32,814 bases of DNA from Thermoleophilia bacterium (GTDB lineage: Bacteria > Actinomycetota > Thermoleophilia > RBG-16-64-13). Both the position numbers and the translations under genes were made by a program. Of the stretch, positions 1 to 9,811 are shown piece after piece. Location of the stretch: assembly GCA_017882525.1 (NCBI GenBank), contig JADGPI010000030.1, positions 1 through 32,814 on the forward strand, in the 5' to 3' direction. Numbering within the stretch: the stretch's first letter is position 1; each line of letters starts with the position of its first letter. The notes beneath the pieces are model-generated. The model was not told the origin of the DNA and ran no database searches. It saw only the letters and a list, made by a program, of their open reading frames with translations.

Positions 1-2
1 CG

Positions 3-590
3 CGCGAGGAGGGTCTTGCCCGTTTCGGCTTGGACCCCTCACGACCTGTGCTCCTTGTGTTCGGGGGGAGCCTGGGAGCGCACAGCCTGAACGAGGCCAC
101 GGTCGCGGCGTTCGCTCGTTCCTCGGGGCCTCTCCAGATCATTCACGTCACCGGAGAGCGCGACTACCCGAGTGTGGCCAAGAACCTCTCGAGTCCGGAT
201 GCGAATCCGAATTACCAGGCCTATCCTTTTTTGGACGACTTTCCCAAGGCTCTGGCTGTGGCTGATGCCGCCGTCTCGCGCGCCGGGGGGTCCGTCGCGG
301 AACTGCTCGCGCGCGGGGTGCCTTCACTGCTGGTGCCGTATCCTCTGGCCGCCGGAGACCATCAGACGAAGAACGCTGAGACGGTCGCGGCTGCCGGGGC
401 GGCGATCGTGACACGGGACACTGAATTGACGCCCGATCTGCTCGTGAATCAGGTGAAGATCCTCCTCGATCCGGATGTGAATTCCTCCATGCGGAAAGCC
501 GCGCTAGGGCTGGCTCGACCGGAAGCAGCTACCCGCATCGCCGACGCCATAGTAGAATTGGCCTCCGCCAAAGACGGGGAGAAGAGATGA
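3..590 (+). CDS. murG: UDP-N-acetylglucosamine--N-acetylmuramyl-(pentapeptide) pyrophosphoryl-undecaprenol N-acetylglucosamine transferase, C-terminal part (truncated by left edge)
   Basis: The frame is open to the window edge (REEGLARFGLDPSRPVLLVFGGSLGAHSLNEA...). MurG C-domain motifs FGGSLGA and SRAGGSVAELLARGVPSLLVPYPLAAGDHQTKNA. Overlaps the murC start (ATGA). Confidence 0.95.
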   Translation, partial: REEGLARFGLDPSRPVLLVFGGSLGAHSLNEATVAAFARSSGPLQIIHVTGERDYPSVAKNLSSPDANPNYQAYPFLDDFPKALAVADAAVSRAGGSVAELLARGVPSLLVPYPLAAGDHQTKNAETVAAAGAAIVTRDTELTPDLLVNQVKILLDPDVNSSMRKAALGLARPEAATRIADAIVELASAKDGEKR

Positions 591-1990
591 CTGAGACCGG
601 CTCCGCGGACACCTCCACACTCGAACCTGAGCAGCTGCACAGTCTTCACTTCATTGGCATCGGCGGCGCCGGCATGAGTGGCATCGCTTTGGTGCTCCAC
701 AAGCGCGGATACCTAGTGACCGGGTCCGATCTCAAGCCTTCCCGGTATGTGACATTGCTGGAGAAGGCGGGCGTCCCCGTGTCTATCGGGCACCGGTCCG
801 GCAATCTCGATCATCCGGATGTCGTGGTCATCTCTTCTGCCATCCCTGCGCACAATGTGGAACTGCAGGAAGCAGCGCGCAGAGGAATCCGGGTTGTGAA
901 ACGGGCCCAGGCTCTGGCATGGGTCATGGCGTCGGGGCGCGGCATCGCGGTATGCGGCACCCATGGCAAGACCACCACCACGTCCATGATCAGCAGGGTC
1001 CTGGTGGAATGCGGGTATGACCCGACTTTCCTGGTGGGAGGGGAGTTGAACGATCTGGGTTCCAACGCGCGCCACGGGGACGGCGAGTTCGTGGTCTGTG
1101 AGGCGGACGAATCGGACGGGTCGCTGTTGCTCCTTCGCCCTGACGTGACCGTGCTCACGAATGTGGAGCTCGATCATCACAGCCATTATTTGCACATCGA
1201 GGACGTCGAGGAGGTCTTTCGAGACTTCCTAGACAAGTTGCCGGCCGGGGGGCTGCTCGTATACTACGCCGGCGATCCGCGGGTGGTGGCTCTAGCCAAG
1301 GAGACGGGTTGCCGCACATGCTCCTTCGGCCTCGGCGATGAAGCCGACTATCACGCTCGGGAAGTCGTTTTTCGCCGCCTGGGAAGCAGCTTCGAGGTGT
1401 GGCGTCACGGGGACCTGCTGGGCACGGTGGAGCTCGAGGTCCCGGGAGAGCACAACGTTCTCGACGCCTTGGCCTGCTTCGCCACCCTCTCTGAGCTTGG
1501 AGTATCGACTGCGGACCTGGTGGCCACCCTCCGCACTTTTACCGGCGCCGTTCGCCGCTTCCAATGGAAGGGAGAAAAGAACGGGGTGTCGGTCTTCGAC
1601 GATTATGCTCACCATCCCACCGAGCTCAGAGCGACCTTGCGCGCCGCCCGCGAAGGTGAGTGGAAACGGGTGATCGCCGTATTCCAGCCGCATCTTTACT
1701 CGCGGACCGAGTTCCTTCATCAGGAGTTCGCCGAAGCCCTTCTGGACGCGGATGTAGCCGTGGTGACAGATGTGTACGGAGCGCGGGAAGACCCGCTTCC
1801 GGGGGTGAGCGGCAAGCTCATCGTGGACAGCCTGCTCAAGCTGGACCGTTGCTCGCCGGTGGCGTATCTGCCCCGTCTTTCCTCGGTGGTCGACTATCTG
1901 GGAGAGTTGGCTGAGCCGGGCGACCTCATCCTCACCCTTGGCGCGGGAGACGTGCACCGCGTGGGTGAGCGCTACCTGGCCGTCAACTAG
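587..1990 (+). CDS. murC: UDP-N-acetylmuramate--L-alanine ligase
   Basis: 467 aa; HFIGIGGAGMSGIA, GTHGKTTTTSMI, DDYAHHPTE motifs of Mur ligases; follows murG. Confidence 0.97.
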   Translation: MTETGSADTSTLEPEQLHSLHFIGIGGAGMSGIALVLHKRGYLVTGSDLKPSRYVTLLEKAGVPVSIGHRSGNLDHPDVVVISSAIPAHNVELQEAARRGIRVVKRAQALAWVMASGRGIAVCGTHGKTTTTSMISRVLVECGYDPTFLVGGELNDLGSNARHGDGEFVVCEADESDGSLLLLRPDVTVLTNVELDHHSHYLHIEDVEEVFRDFLDKLPAGGLLVYYAGDPRVVALAKETGCRTCSFGLGDEADYHAREVVFRRLGSSFEVWRHGDLLGTVELEVPGEHNVLDALACFATLSELGVSTADLVATLRTFTGAVRRFQWKGEKNGVSVFDDYAHHPTELRATLRAAREGEWKRVIAVFQPHLYSRTEFLHQEFAEALLDADVAVVTDVYGAREDPLPGVSGKLIVDSLLKLDRCSPVAYLPRLSSVVDYLGELAEPGDLILTLGAGDVHRVGERYLAVN

Positions 1991-2004
1991 TCCTTCGCTG
2001 ATCG

Positions 2005-2997
2005 ATGGGATCAGGGGTTCCGCAGGCAAGAGATTTCGTGGCCGTTCCAGGTCTGAGGGTGTGGGAGAGGGCCCCCCTCGCTCCCTTCACCACCATCACC
2101 ACCGGCGGTAGCGCAGGCCTCCTTCTTTCGGCTGTGACTCAGGAAGCGCTCGCGTCCGCCCTCCGGGTGTTGCGGCAGCACGAAGCTCCGTGGTTTTGCC
2201 TTGGAGGTGGGTCGAACCTGCTCGTGGCGGATCGCGGGTACCCCGGTGTCGTCGTGAGATTGGATGAAGGCTTTCAGTACGTGGAGGGCCTGCCTTCGGG
2301 GGCTTGGGATACGACCTGCCGGGCGGCTGCTGCAGAACCTGTCCCGATGGCGGTGATCACCGGCGCGGGCGCCTTTCTCGCCAGGTTGGCCGCGGTGGCG
2401 GCCGAAGCCGGGCTATCCGGTCTCGAGTGGGCTTGTGGCATCCCGGGCACGTTGGGTGGTGCGGTAGCCATGAACGCGGGGGCGCACGGTTCATCGGTCT
2501 CCGACGTGATGGACGCGGTGGAACTGACTTCAGAAACAGGTGTCCGCTGGGTGCCGCGGGCTGACCTCGATTGCGGATATCGTCATTGCGCCTTGCCCGC
2601 CGGCTCCGTGGTGACCGCCGTCCGCCTGTTCCTCACGCCGGGTGATCCCGTGGACATCCTGCAACGCCATCGAGCGCTCCTTCGCGCCCGGCGCACCTCC
2701 CAGCCCAGAGGGGCACGCACGTTCGGGAGCGCCTTCAAGAATCCACCCGGGGACTCTGCGGGACACCTGCTCGAGAAGGCCGGCCTCAAAGGAGTACGTC
2801 ATGGCGGCGCCGAAATCTCCAGGGTCCATGCGAATTTCATCGTCAATGTTGGAGACGCGACCACCGGAGACGTCTTATGTCTCATGAGCCTCATGCGCGA
2901 AGCCGTGTTCCGCTCGAGCGGAGTGCTGCTCGACCCCGAAGTAAAGCTGCTGGGTGCCGCGTTTCCGTGGTCCGAGGACCAAAGGGGTAATGGATAG
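2005..2997 (+). CDS. murB: UDP-N-acetylenolpyruvoylglucosamine reductase
   Basis: TTGGSAGLLL, LGGGSNLLVADRGYPGVVVRL, GLEWACGIPGTLGGAVAMNAGAHG, GSAFKNPPGDSAGHLLEKAGLKG motifs. Confidence 0.96.
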   Translation: MGSGVPQARDFVAVPGLRVWERAPLAPFTTITTGGSAGLLLSAVTQEALASALRVLRQHEAPWFCLGGGSNLLVADRGYPGVVVRLDEGFQYVEGLPSGAWDTTCRAAAAEPVPMAVITGAGAFLARLAAVAAEAGLSGLEWACGIPGTLGGAVAMNAGAHGSSVSDVMDAVELTSETGVRWVPRADLDCGYRHCALPAGSVVTAVRLFLTPGDPVDILQRHRALLRARRTSQPRGARTFGSAFKNPPGDSAGHLLEKAGLKGVRHGGAEISRVHANFIVNVGDATTGDVLCLMSLMREAVFRSSGVLLDPEVKLLGAAFPWSEDQRGNG

Positions 2998-3772
2998 CAA
3001 AGTAAGGGAGCGCCGCCGGTCCGTGAACTTGCAGCGCGGGCGCAGACGAGGCGGGCTCATTGTGGCCTTCGTAGCGCTGCTGGTCGTGATGGCCCTGTTC
3101 TTGTGGCTCCGATCTTCGAGCGTGTTCGCCGTGCGGCAGGTGTTCGCGCCGGCACTTCAGCACGTTTCCACCGAGCAGGTCCGAGAGGCGGCAGCCGGCG
3201 CCAGCGGTGTGAGTCTGCTACGGGTCTCCACCCGGCAGGTCGAGCAGAAGCTGGCCGCGCTGCCGTACGTCCGTTCGGCGAAGGTCTACCGCCATTTCCC
3301 CAACGCACTCGAAGTGTCCGTGCAGGAATACCACGCATCGGCCAGGGTGCAGGCCTCCGATGGGAGCCTTTGGCTTGTCGCCGATGACGGCAAGATCCTC
3401 TCAGCGGCCGGGGACGCCGCCCAGTCGGACACGGGGAAGCTGCCCTTGGTGGTGCCGGCCTCTTCTTTCGCGGCTCGGGCGGGCTCGCGCCTCCCGACGG
3501 TCATCGCCCAAGCCCTTGGCGTCACGACCCTTCTTGGCGCGGCGGATGTCAGCAAGTCGCTACCCACGGTGGCCAAGATAACCGTGAGCGCCGGCGGGCA
3601 AGTGGTGGTGGTGTTCCAGGGTGGCGCTGAACTTCGCCTGGGCGACCCGGTGGAGCTCAAGGACAAGTTGATGGTGTCGATCGGGATCATCGAGCAGTAC
3701 TTGAGGGATGGGAAGCAATTGCTCTATGCGGACGTCAGCGTGCCCTCCCGGGCTGTGGCCAAGCCCAAGTGA
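2990..3772 (+). CDS. ftsQ: Cell division protein FtsQ/DivIB (POTRA domain)
   Basis: Basic N-terminus, one TM segment (LIVAFVALLVVMALFLWL), POTRA-like LLRVSTRQVEQKLAALPYVRSAKVYRHFPNALEVSVQEY; between murB and ftsZ. ATG at 2990 preceded by AAAGGGG, overlapping the murB stop. Confidence 0.88.
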   Translation: MDSKVRERRRSVNLQRGRRRGGLIVAFVALLVVMALFLWLRSSSVFAVRQVFAPALQHVSTEQVREAAAGASGVSLLRVSTRQVEQKLAALPYVRSAKVYRHFPNALEVSVQEYHASARVQASDGSLWLVADDGKILSAAGDAAQSDTGKLPLVVPASSFAARAGSRLPTVIAQALGVTTLLGAADVSKSLPTVAKITVSAGGQVVVVFQGGAELRLGDPVELKDKLMVSIGIIEQYLRDGKQLLYADVSVPSRAVAKPK

Positions 3773-3957
3773 GAGTGGTATTGTGCATTTCAGCAGGATT
3801 ACCGGCGAGGAAGACGTAATTCCGGCTATTGCATTGGAATGACTCTGAATCTGCGTTAGGGCCGGTCGCCGTGAAACGGTAAAGTGGCGATTGAAGGCTT
3901 AATGCGCAGGCTCAAGTTGGAGTCCCGTGATTCGATAATGTTGGAGGTTCGGGAACG

Positions 3958-5046
3958 ATGGGCGACACCGGGTCCAGCTATCTTGCGGTGATCAAGGTCG
4001 TGGGTGTGGGTGGAGGTGGCACCAACGCGGTGAACCGCATGGTGGACGCCGGACTGAAGGGCGTTGAGTTTATCGCCGTCAACACAGATGCTCAGGCGTT
4101 GCTCATGTGCGACGCAGACGTGAAACTCCATATCGGCGCCAAGATCACCCGGGGGCTGGGCGCTGGGGCGAATCCGGAAGTAGGCCGCGCTGCGGCCGAA
4201 GAGAGCCGGGACGAGATCCGCGAGGTGCTGAAAGGCGCCGACATGGTCTTTGTCACCGCCGGCAAGGGCGGCGGCACCGGCACGGGTGGCGCCCCCGTGA
4301 TCGCCGAAATCGCTCGGGAGTTGGGTGCTCTCACCGTGGGCGTGGTCACGAAGCCGTTCAGCTTCGAGGGTAGAAAGCGGGCCAGCCAGGCTGAAGCGGG
4401 GATCGACCAACTTTCGAAGAAGGTGGATACCCTCATCATCATCCCGAACGATCGTCTCTTGCAGGTAGTGGAAAGACGGACCTCCATCATCGAGGCGTTC
4501 CGAGTAGCGGACGACGTGCTGAGACAGGGTGTGCAGGGCATCACCGACCTCATCACCGTGCCCGGGCTCATCAACCTCGATTTCGCCGACGTCAGGACGA
4601 TCATGCGCAATGCAGGCTCCGCGCTGATGGGTATCGGGATGGCGAGCGGGGAGAACAGGGGCGTGGAGGCAGCCAAGTCGGCTATCTCCTCGCCGCTCTT
4701 GGAAGCATCCATAGAGGGCGCCACCGGGATCCTGCTCAACATCAGCGGCGGACCGGACATGGGACTTTTCGAAGTCAACGAAGCCGCCGAGGTCATCGCG
4801 AACGCGGCGCATTCCGATGCGAACGTTATCTTCGGCGCCGTCATCGACGAGTCTCTGGGGGATCAGATGCGGGTGACGGTGATCGCCACCGGCTTCGACC
4901 GCACGAGTCACGCAGAGAAAGAGACCGACAAGTCGATAGAACAACCGACGCCGAGTCTCCCGAATCTCCCTCCGCGCGACGCCTACAAGTTCGACATGGA
5001 CGAGGACATCCTCGACATCCCCAACTTCCTGAAGAAGAAGGACTAG
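3958..5046 (+). CDS. ftsZ: Cell division protein FtsZ
   Basis: [15 protein letters not shown], tubulin signature [23 protein letters not shown]-terminal peptide [19 protein letters not shown] ribosome-binding site upstream of ATG. Confidence 0.98.
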   Translation: MGDTGSSYLAVIKVVGVGGGGTNAVNRMVDAGLKGVEFIAVNTDAQALLMCDADVKLHIGAKITRGLGAGANPEVGRAAAEESRDEIREVLKGADMVFVTAGKGGGTGTGGAPVIAEIARELGALTVGVVTKPFSFEGRKRASQAEAGIDQLSKKVDTLIIIPNDRLLQVVERRTSIIEAFRVADDVLRQGVQGITDLITVPGLINLDFADVRTIMRNAGSALMGIGMASGENRGVEAAKSAISSPLLEASIEGATGILLNISGGPDMGLFEVNEAAEVIANAAHSDANVIFGAVIDESLGDQMRVTVIATGFDRTSHAEKETDKSIEQPTPSLPNLPPRDAYKFDMDEDILDIPNFLKKKD

Positions 5047-5054
5047 CGTCCCGG

Positions 5055-5996
5055 TTGTCGATCGAGGGAAGCGGGGGCCGTGTGCTGGCGGCGCTTGAGG
5101 AAAGGATCGACCCAGCGGCTCGCGTGAAGCTGGCACCCCAGGAGGTGGACGGGGTGGCCTTGCTGAGGGCTGATCTTCCGGGTCCTTTCCGCGCGGTCTT
5201 CACCACTCGTCACGGCGGGTGCAGCACGAGTCCGTACGCCTCTTTCAACTTGAACCCTCGCTCCGAAGATGCGCCCATTGCCGTGGCGGGTAACCGCGCG
5301 CGGCTCGCTAGCGCTTTGGCGCACCTTGAGGGCCAGACCTCGAGGACTGGACCCAAGCTTCTGGGCGAGACGGACGAAGCTCCAGGCATCCGTCCCGACG
5401 CTCCCGCGTACCGGCTGGTGAGCCCCAGGCAAGAGCATGGCCTCAGAGTGATGGGCACGGCGGAATACGTCCGCTACTCATCCGGGGAGCCGTGTGACGG
5501 GCTGACCATCCATCCGCTCCTCGACCGCGGGTTGGCTGCATTGCTGGTGTTCGCCGATTGCGTACCTGTCGTGCTGGTGGGTGAGGTGGACATGGCTGTT
5601 GCGCACGGCGGCTGGCGGGGCGTCCTGGAGGGAGTGGTCCAGCAAGCGGCCCGGGCGATGACTGGTCCCCCTGGCCTCGCTATCATCGGGCCGAGCATCG
5701 GTCCTTGCTGCTTCACAGTGGGGGAGGAAGTGGCTCGGGCTTTCGTCAGCCGGTACGGTGCCGACATGGTCCGGCGCAGCTCCGACGGCGAGCCGCGAGT
5801 GGACTTGTGGGCGGCCGTGGGTGCCGCACTCGCCGAAGTGGGGATCAGGGCAGATCAGGTGACCAATCCCCGTCTCTGCACCTGCTGTAACGTCGACCTC
5901 TTCTATTCCTACCGGCGCGAGGGGCTCACCACAGGCCGCCACGGTGCTGTGGTGTGGGCGGTCCCGCCGGGCCCCGGGCTGGATGGACCGCTATGA
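5055..5996 (+). CDS. pgeF: Multicopper polyphenol oxidase/purine nucleoside phosphorylase family (YfiH/YlmD/PgeF, laccase domain)
   Basis: FTTRHGGCSTSPYASFNL, FADCVPVVL, AVAHGGWRGVLEGVV, IGPSIGPCCFTVGEEV motifs; located between ftsZ and yggS. Confidence 0.9.
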   Translation: MSIEGSGGRVLAALEERIDPAARVKLAPQEVDGVALLRADLPGPFRAVFTTRHGGCSTSPYASFNLNPRSEDAPIAVAGNRARLASALAHLEGQTSRTGPKLLGETDEAPGIRPDAPAYRLVSPRQEHGLRVMGTAEYVRYSSGEPCDGLTIHPLLDRGLAALLVFADCVPVVLVGEVDMAVAHGGWRGVLEGVVQQAARAMTGPPGLAIIGPSIGPCCFTVGEEVARAFVSRYGADMVRRSSDGEPRVDLWAAVGAALAEVGIRADQVTNPRLCTCCNVDLFYSYRREGLTTGRHGAVVWAVPPGPGLDGPL

Positions 5997-6688
5997 ACAT
6001 GGACGTCGACAGGGTCCGAAGCAACCTGGCAAATGTGGAAGAGCGCATACGGAGGGCGTCTTCCCGGGTAGGCCGGATCGATGCTCCAAGACTCCTGGTG
6101 GCCACCAAATACGTGGGCGCTGAAGACATGGGCGTGCTCCAAGCGGCAGGAATCCGCCTGGTGGGGGAGAACAGGGCAGAGGAGTTGGAGAGTAAATGGC
6201 AGGAGTGGGGCGGCGCTTTCGAGTTCCACTTCATCGGCCACCTGCAGAGCCGGAAGGCGCGGCAGGTCTTGCCGTGTGCGACCCTCATTCACTCGGTGGA
6301 CTCGATCAAGCTCGTCGAAGAGCTGGAAAAAAGAGCGGAGCGGCCGGTGAACGTCCTATTGGAGGTGAACGTGAGTGGCGAGAATACCAAGTATGGTATC
6401 CTGCCCGCGCACGCGGAGGCCTTTCTGCAAGAGGCCTCGGGCTTTCAAAAGGTCAGGTTCGTGGGCTTCATGACCATGGCTCCCTTCGCTCAAGACCCCG
6501 AAACCGCGCGGCCGGTCTTCCGGTGTCTGCGACAACTTCGGGACCGGCTGGCTCCTGGGTTCGCCGGCCGCTACGTACTATCCGAACTTTCCATGGGAAT
6601 GAGCGACGACTACGAAGTGGCCGTCGAGGAGGGTGCGACGATTATCAGGATCGGGACCGCGCTTTTCTCTAACGCGCAAGGAGGTTGA
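5993..6688 (+). CDS. yggS: YggS/PROSC family pyridoxal-phosphate homeostasis protein
   Basis: LLVATKYV, VGENRAEELESKW, FHFIGHLQSRKARQVL, LEVNVSGENTKYGI, LSMGMSDDYEVAVEEGATIIRIGTALF. Confidence 0.94.
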   Translation: MNMDVDRVRSNLANVEERIRRASSRVGRIDAPRLLVATKYVGAEDMGVLQAAGIRLVGENRAEELESKWQEWGGAFEFHFIGHLQSRKARQVLPCATLIHSVDSIKLVEELEKRAERPVNVLLEVNVSGENTKYGILPAHAEAFLQEASGFQKVRFVGFMTMAPFAQDPETARPVFRCLRQLRDRLAPGFAGRYVLSELSMGMSDDYEVAVEEGATIIRIGTALFSNAQGG

Positions 6689-6689
6689 G

Positions 6690-7229
6690 ATGGCTCTCGG
6701 AAACGTCTGGCATAAGACCATGGTCTACTTCGGACTCGCCGACGAGGGCGAGGAATACGAGGAAGAGACCTTGAACGCCCAACCCGACATAGAGTCTACG
6801 TACCGGGAGCGTGCGAACGTGAGGAAGATCGAGCGGAACAGCCGGCGCCGCGGATCCACCGACTTCGACGACATCTTCTCCGAAGGAGATGCGTACAGGG
6901 CGGGGCGCGGCGCGTCGATCAGGTCGGTCCCTGCCGCGGTGGAGGCGCCGCCGGTGAGAGTGCACCTTGTCATGCCGAAGAACTTCAACGACGCCCAAGT
7001 CATCGCCGACAAGTTCAAGACGGACATCCCTGTCATTCTCAACCTCCAGTCCAGCGAGACCGAGCTCGCCAAAAGGCTCATCGACTTCGCCAGCGGGCTC
7101 ACGTATGCCCTGGATGGTGGGATGCAGCGCGTGGCCGACAAGGTCTTCCTTCTCACGCCGAAAAACGTGGAAGTATCGGCCGAGGAGCGGCAGCGTCTGG
7201 TGGAGAAGGGGTTCTTCAACCAGTCCTAG
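6690..7229 (+). CDS. sepF: Cell division protein SepF
   Basis: HKTMVYFGLADEGEEY N-terminus, core VHLVMPKNFNDAQVIADKFKTDIPVILNLQSSETELAKRLIDFASGLTYALDGGMQRVADKVFLLTPKNVEVS; AAGGAGG ribosome-binding site upstream of ATG 6690. Confidence 0.95.
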   Translation: MALGNVWHKTMVYFGLADEGEEYEEETLNAQPDIESTYRERANVRKIERNSRRRGSTDFDDIFSEGDAYRAGRGASIRSVPAAVEAPPVRVHLVMPKNFNDAQVIADKFKTDIPVILNLQSSETELAKRLIDFASGLTYALDGGMQRVADKVFLLTPKNVEVSAEERQRLVEKGFFNQS

Positions 7230-7328
7230 CTCGGACTCGTCCTTGGTCACGCTGGTGGGGGAGGTTTTCGGAACTCTTCTCCCTGACATCTGTCGCCTCG
7301 TAAACCGCGACGCTTAGGAATCGCTGCA

Positions 7329-8138
7329 ATGACAGTCACCATCGGAGTGGTCGGCACCGGCAACATGGGCTCCGCGCTCGTCAAGGGCTGGATGCGCGCT
7401 CCCTTGCCCGGCGTCGAGATCGTCGTGTACGACAAGATCGAGGAGAGTGCCCGCCACCTCGCCAGCGGCGTCTCGGTGTTGGCGGTTGGCTCGCTTGAGG
7501 AGCTTGCGAGAAGGGCTGAGGTCATCGTCGTGGTGGTCAAGCCCAAGGACACCGGGGAGGTGCTCGCCTCTCTGTCTCAGGTCTTGCGTCCGGATCAGGT
7601 GGTGGTCTCTTCCGCTGCCGGCCTGGGGTTGTCCCGGCTGAGAGCCCTTTTGGGGCCCGGACCAGCGCTTTTCCGGATGATGCCGAATCTGGGCGTGCAA
7701 CTGGGCGCCGGGGTGGTCACCCTGTGCGCTGAGCCGGCGGCGACCTCTGAGGACGTGGGGCGGGTTCGGGCGCTCTTCGAGTGTATGGGGATCGTGGAGG
7801 TGTTACCGGAGGGGATGCTGAACGCCGTCACCGCGGTCGCGGGGTCGTCCATCGGCTTCCTCGCGCTTGCCCTGGAGGGCATCGAGGACGGGGCGGTAAG
7901 AGTCGGCATGCCGCGAAAGACGGCTAGGACCTTCGTTCGCCAGACGGCGCTGGCCACTGCCCAGCTCCTCGTCTTGCAGCCGGGGTCGGCGGCCGAACTC
8001 AAGGATCAGGTGGCCTCTCCCGGGGGCACGACTATCGCCGGCCTGGCCGTTCTCGAGGACCAAGGGGTTCGTGGAGCGTTCCTTCGGGCCATAGAGGCGG
8101 CGACGGACCGGGGGCGCCAGCTTGAGGACGAGAGCTAG
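7329..8138 (+). CDS. proC: Pyrroline-5-carboxylate reductase
   Basis: IGVVGTGNMGSALVKGW Rossmann motif, FRMMPNLGVQLGAGV, ALATAQLL, KDQVASPGGTTIAGLAVLEDQGVRGAFLRAIEAATDR. Confidence 0.95.
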   Translation: MTVTIGVVGTGNMGSALVKGWMRAPLPGVEIVVYDKIEESARHLASGVSVLAVGSLEELARRAEVIVVVVKPKDTGEVLASLSQVLRPDQVVVSSAAGLGLSRLRALLGPGPALFRMMPNLGVQLGAGVVTLCAEPAATSEDVGRVRALFECMGIVEVLPEGMLNAVTAVAGSSIGFLALALEGIEDGAVRVGMPRKTARTFVRQTALATAQLLVLQPGSAAELKDQVASPGGTTIAGLAVLEDQGVRGAFLRAIEAATDRGRQLEDES

Positions 8139-8215
8139 CTTGTCATGGTTGAATGGTCGATTATGGAAATAGCGTCGGCTCAAGTGCTGGCGAGCCCAAG
8201 CGAAGGGGGAGGGAA

Positions 8216-9082
8216 GTGAAGATCACGCCTCTCGACATCCGCCGCAAGGAATTCAAGCGGTCCATGCGGGGCTATTCGGACGAGGAAGTGGATGTGTTCC
8301 TCGACGAGGTGGCGGACGAGTTCGAGCGCATATATCAGGAAAACGGGGAGATGAGCGAGCGCCTCGCGAGCCTGGAAGAGCAGATCGCGGGATACGTGAG
8401 CATCAAGGAGACCCTGGAGAAGACCCTCATCTCCGCGCAGATGCAGGCGGACGAGACAAGAACCAACGCGCGCAAGGAAGCGGAGCTGATACTGCGCGAC
8501 GCCGATCTCAAGTCCCGTCAGATCGTCAACGACTCCTACGGCGAGACCCAGCGCGTGCAGCAGGCTCTCATCCAGCTCAAGCACCTGGAGGAAGACTTTC
8601 GTTTCAAGTTCCGTTCCCTCCTGGAGGCCCATCTGAAGTTGGTGGAGGACGCTCCCATAACGGTGGCGTCCGTAGGGCCGGCAGGAGTGGGACTCGAGGC
8701 GTTGGTCATGCCGCCAGCAGTGGTGGTCCCATCGTTCACCGAGATGGCTGAGGCGGAGTCCGACCAAGGTGACCAAACGGCCGAGGTGGAGGCTGAGCCC
8801 TCGCTCGAGTCGGAGGCTGAGCCCGAGTCGCCGACGGGCGTTTCCCAGGAGGCCGAGACCGGCCCCGAGCCGGAGGCTGAAACGATCACCGAGGAGGTGG
8901 CCGCTCCGCCGGATCCGACAGCCTCGACGGCCGACGAACTGGAGGCCGACGCTGTGCAAGACCAGGCTGGGCAAGCGCCCCTGGGTGAATTCCAGTTCGG
9001 CCAATCCCTTGGAGGGGGCGAAGAAGATTTCTTCGTCCTCGGCCGGGAAAAAAAGGAACAGGATCGAGATTTCGAGTGGTAG
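8216..9082 (+). CDS. divIVA: DivIVA/Wag31-family cell division/polarity protein with long acidic C-terminal tail
   Basis: VKITPLDIRRKEFKRSMRGYSDEEVDVFLDEVADEFERIYQENGEMSERL; coiled coil, then an E/P/A-rich tail. GTG at 8216 is the likely start (GGGGGAGGGAA upstream). Confidence 0.93.
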   Translation: MKITPLDIRRKEFKRSMRGYSDEEVDVFLDEVADEFERIYQENGEMSERLASLEEQIAGYVSIKETLEKTLISAQMQADETRTNARKEAELILRDADLKSRQIVNDSYGETQRVQQALIQLKHLEEDFRFKFRSLLEAHLKLVEDAPITVASVGPAGVGLEALVMPPAVVVPSFTEMAEAESDQGDQTAEVEAEPSLESEAEPESPTGVSQEAETGPEPEAETITEEVAAPPDPTASTADELEADAVQDQAGQAPLGEFQFGQSLGGGEEDFFVLGREKKEQDRDFEW

Positions 9083-9089
9083 CAGTGCC

Positions 9090-9419
9090 ATGGTAGATTC
9101 TCCTCAGGGGGATCTGACCATCCGGCAGGGTTCGAGCGGGTTGTTGGTGGGCGTTCGCGTGAGTCCCGGATCGCGGCGGACCGTTGTCCGCGGGATCTAC
9201 GGCGAGCGGCTCAAGATCGCAGTGAGCGCCCCGCCGGAGGATGATCGCGCCAACAGGGAACTGGTGGGCGCGGTGGCGGGTTGGCTGGGATTGTCTCGCG
9301 AGAACGTGACGATCGTTGCTGGGCACGTCAGCAAGGATAAGACCCTGGCGTTCAAGGGTATAGAAGAGTCGGAGTTGCGGAGCAGATTGGCCACCTTGGC
9401 CCAGGAGCATGGCGGATAG
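9090..9419 (+). CDS. DUF167/YggU family protein
   Basis: VGVRVSPGSRRTVVRGIYGERLKIAVSAPPEDDRANRELVGAVAGWLGLSRENVTIVAGHVSKDKTLAFKG; internal ATG of the longer ORF 8769..9419. Confidence 0.9.
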   Translation: MVDSPQGDLTIRQGSSGLLVGVRVSPGSRRTVVRGIYGERLKIAVSAPPEDDRANRELVGAVAGWLGLSRENVTIVAGHVSKDKTLAFKGIEESELRSRLATLAQEHGG

Positions 9420-9433
9420 GGGAGCCCGGTCTT

Positions 9434-9793
9434 ATGGATCGCGAAGCTTTGAAACGGCAGTTATTTGAAGAGAGAGAGCGGCTTCAGCACGAGATCACCG
9501 AGCTCGACGCCGAACTCTCAGAATCGCTGGAGGACTCGTCCGAAGAGAGCCCATACGACCAACACATGGCTGAGACCGCGGCCGTGACTCTCGATCGAGA
9601 GATAGATCTCACCCTTGAGGAGAATGCGCGGGCCGCGATCGCGCAGATCGATCGTGCGCTCCAGAAGCTAGAGGACGGCAGTTACGGCCATTGTGACAAG
9701 TGCGGCAAGGAGATCGGCGGAGAGCGACTGAGTGCCGCTCCCTTCGCGAGTCTTTGCATCGACTGCAAGCGCCTTGAGGAACGAAGCCGCTAG
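9434..9793 (+). CDS. TraR/DksA-family C4 zinc-finger protein
   Basis: Coiled-coil N-terminus, then YGHCDKCGKEIGGERLSAAPFASLCIDCK (four Cys). Confidence 0.92.
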   Translation: MDREALKRQLFEERERLQHEITELDAELSESLEDSSEESPYDQHMAETAAVTLDREIDLTLEENARAAIAQIDRALQKLEDGSYGHCDKCGKEIGGERLSAAPFASLCIDCKRLEERSR

Positions 9794-9811
9794 TTTGCCG
9801 GCCCGGATCTC

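Noticed and set aside
3856-5136. 426-aa minus-strand ORF antisense to ftsZ
   Set aside because: Mirror frame of a strong FtsZ gene, no recognisable domain.
8180-9091. 303-aa minus-strand ORF antisense to divIVA
   Set aside because: Leu/Arg/His-rich mirror of the Glu-rich DivIVA coding sequence; no domain support.
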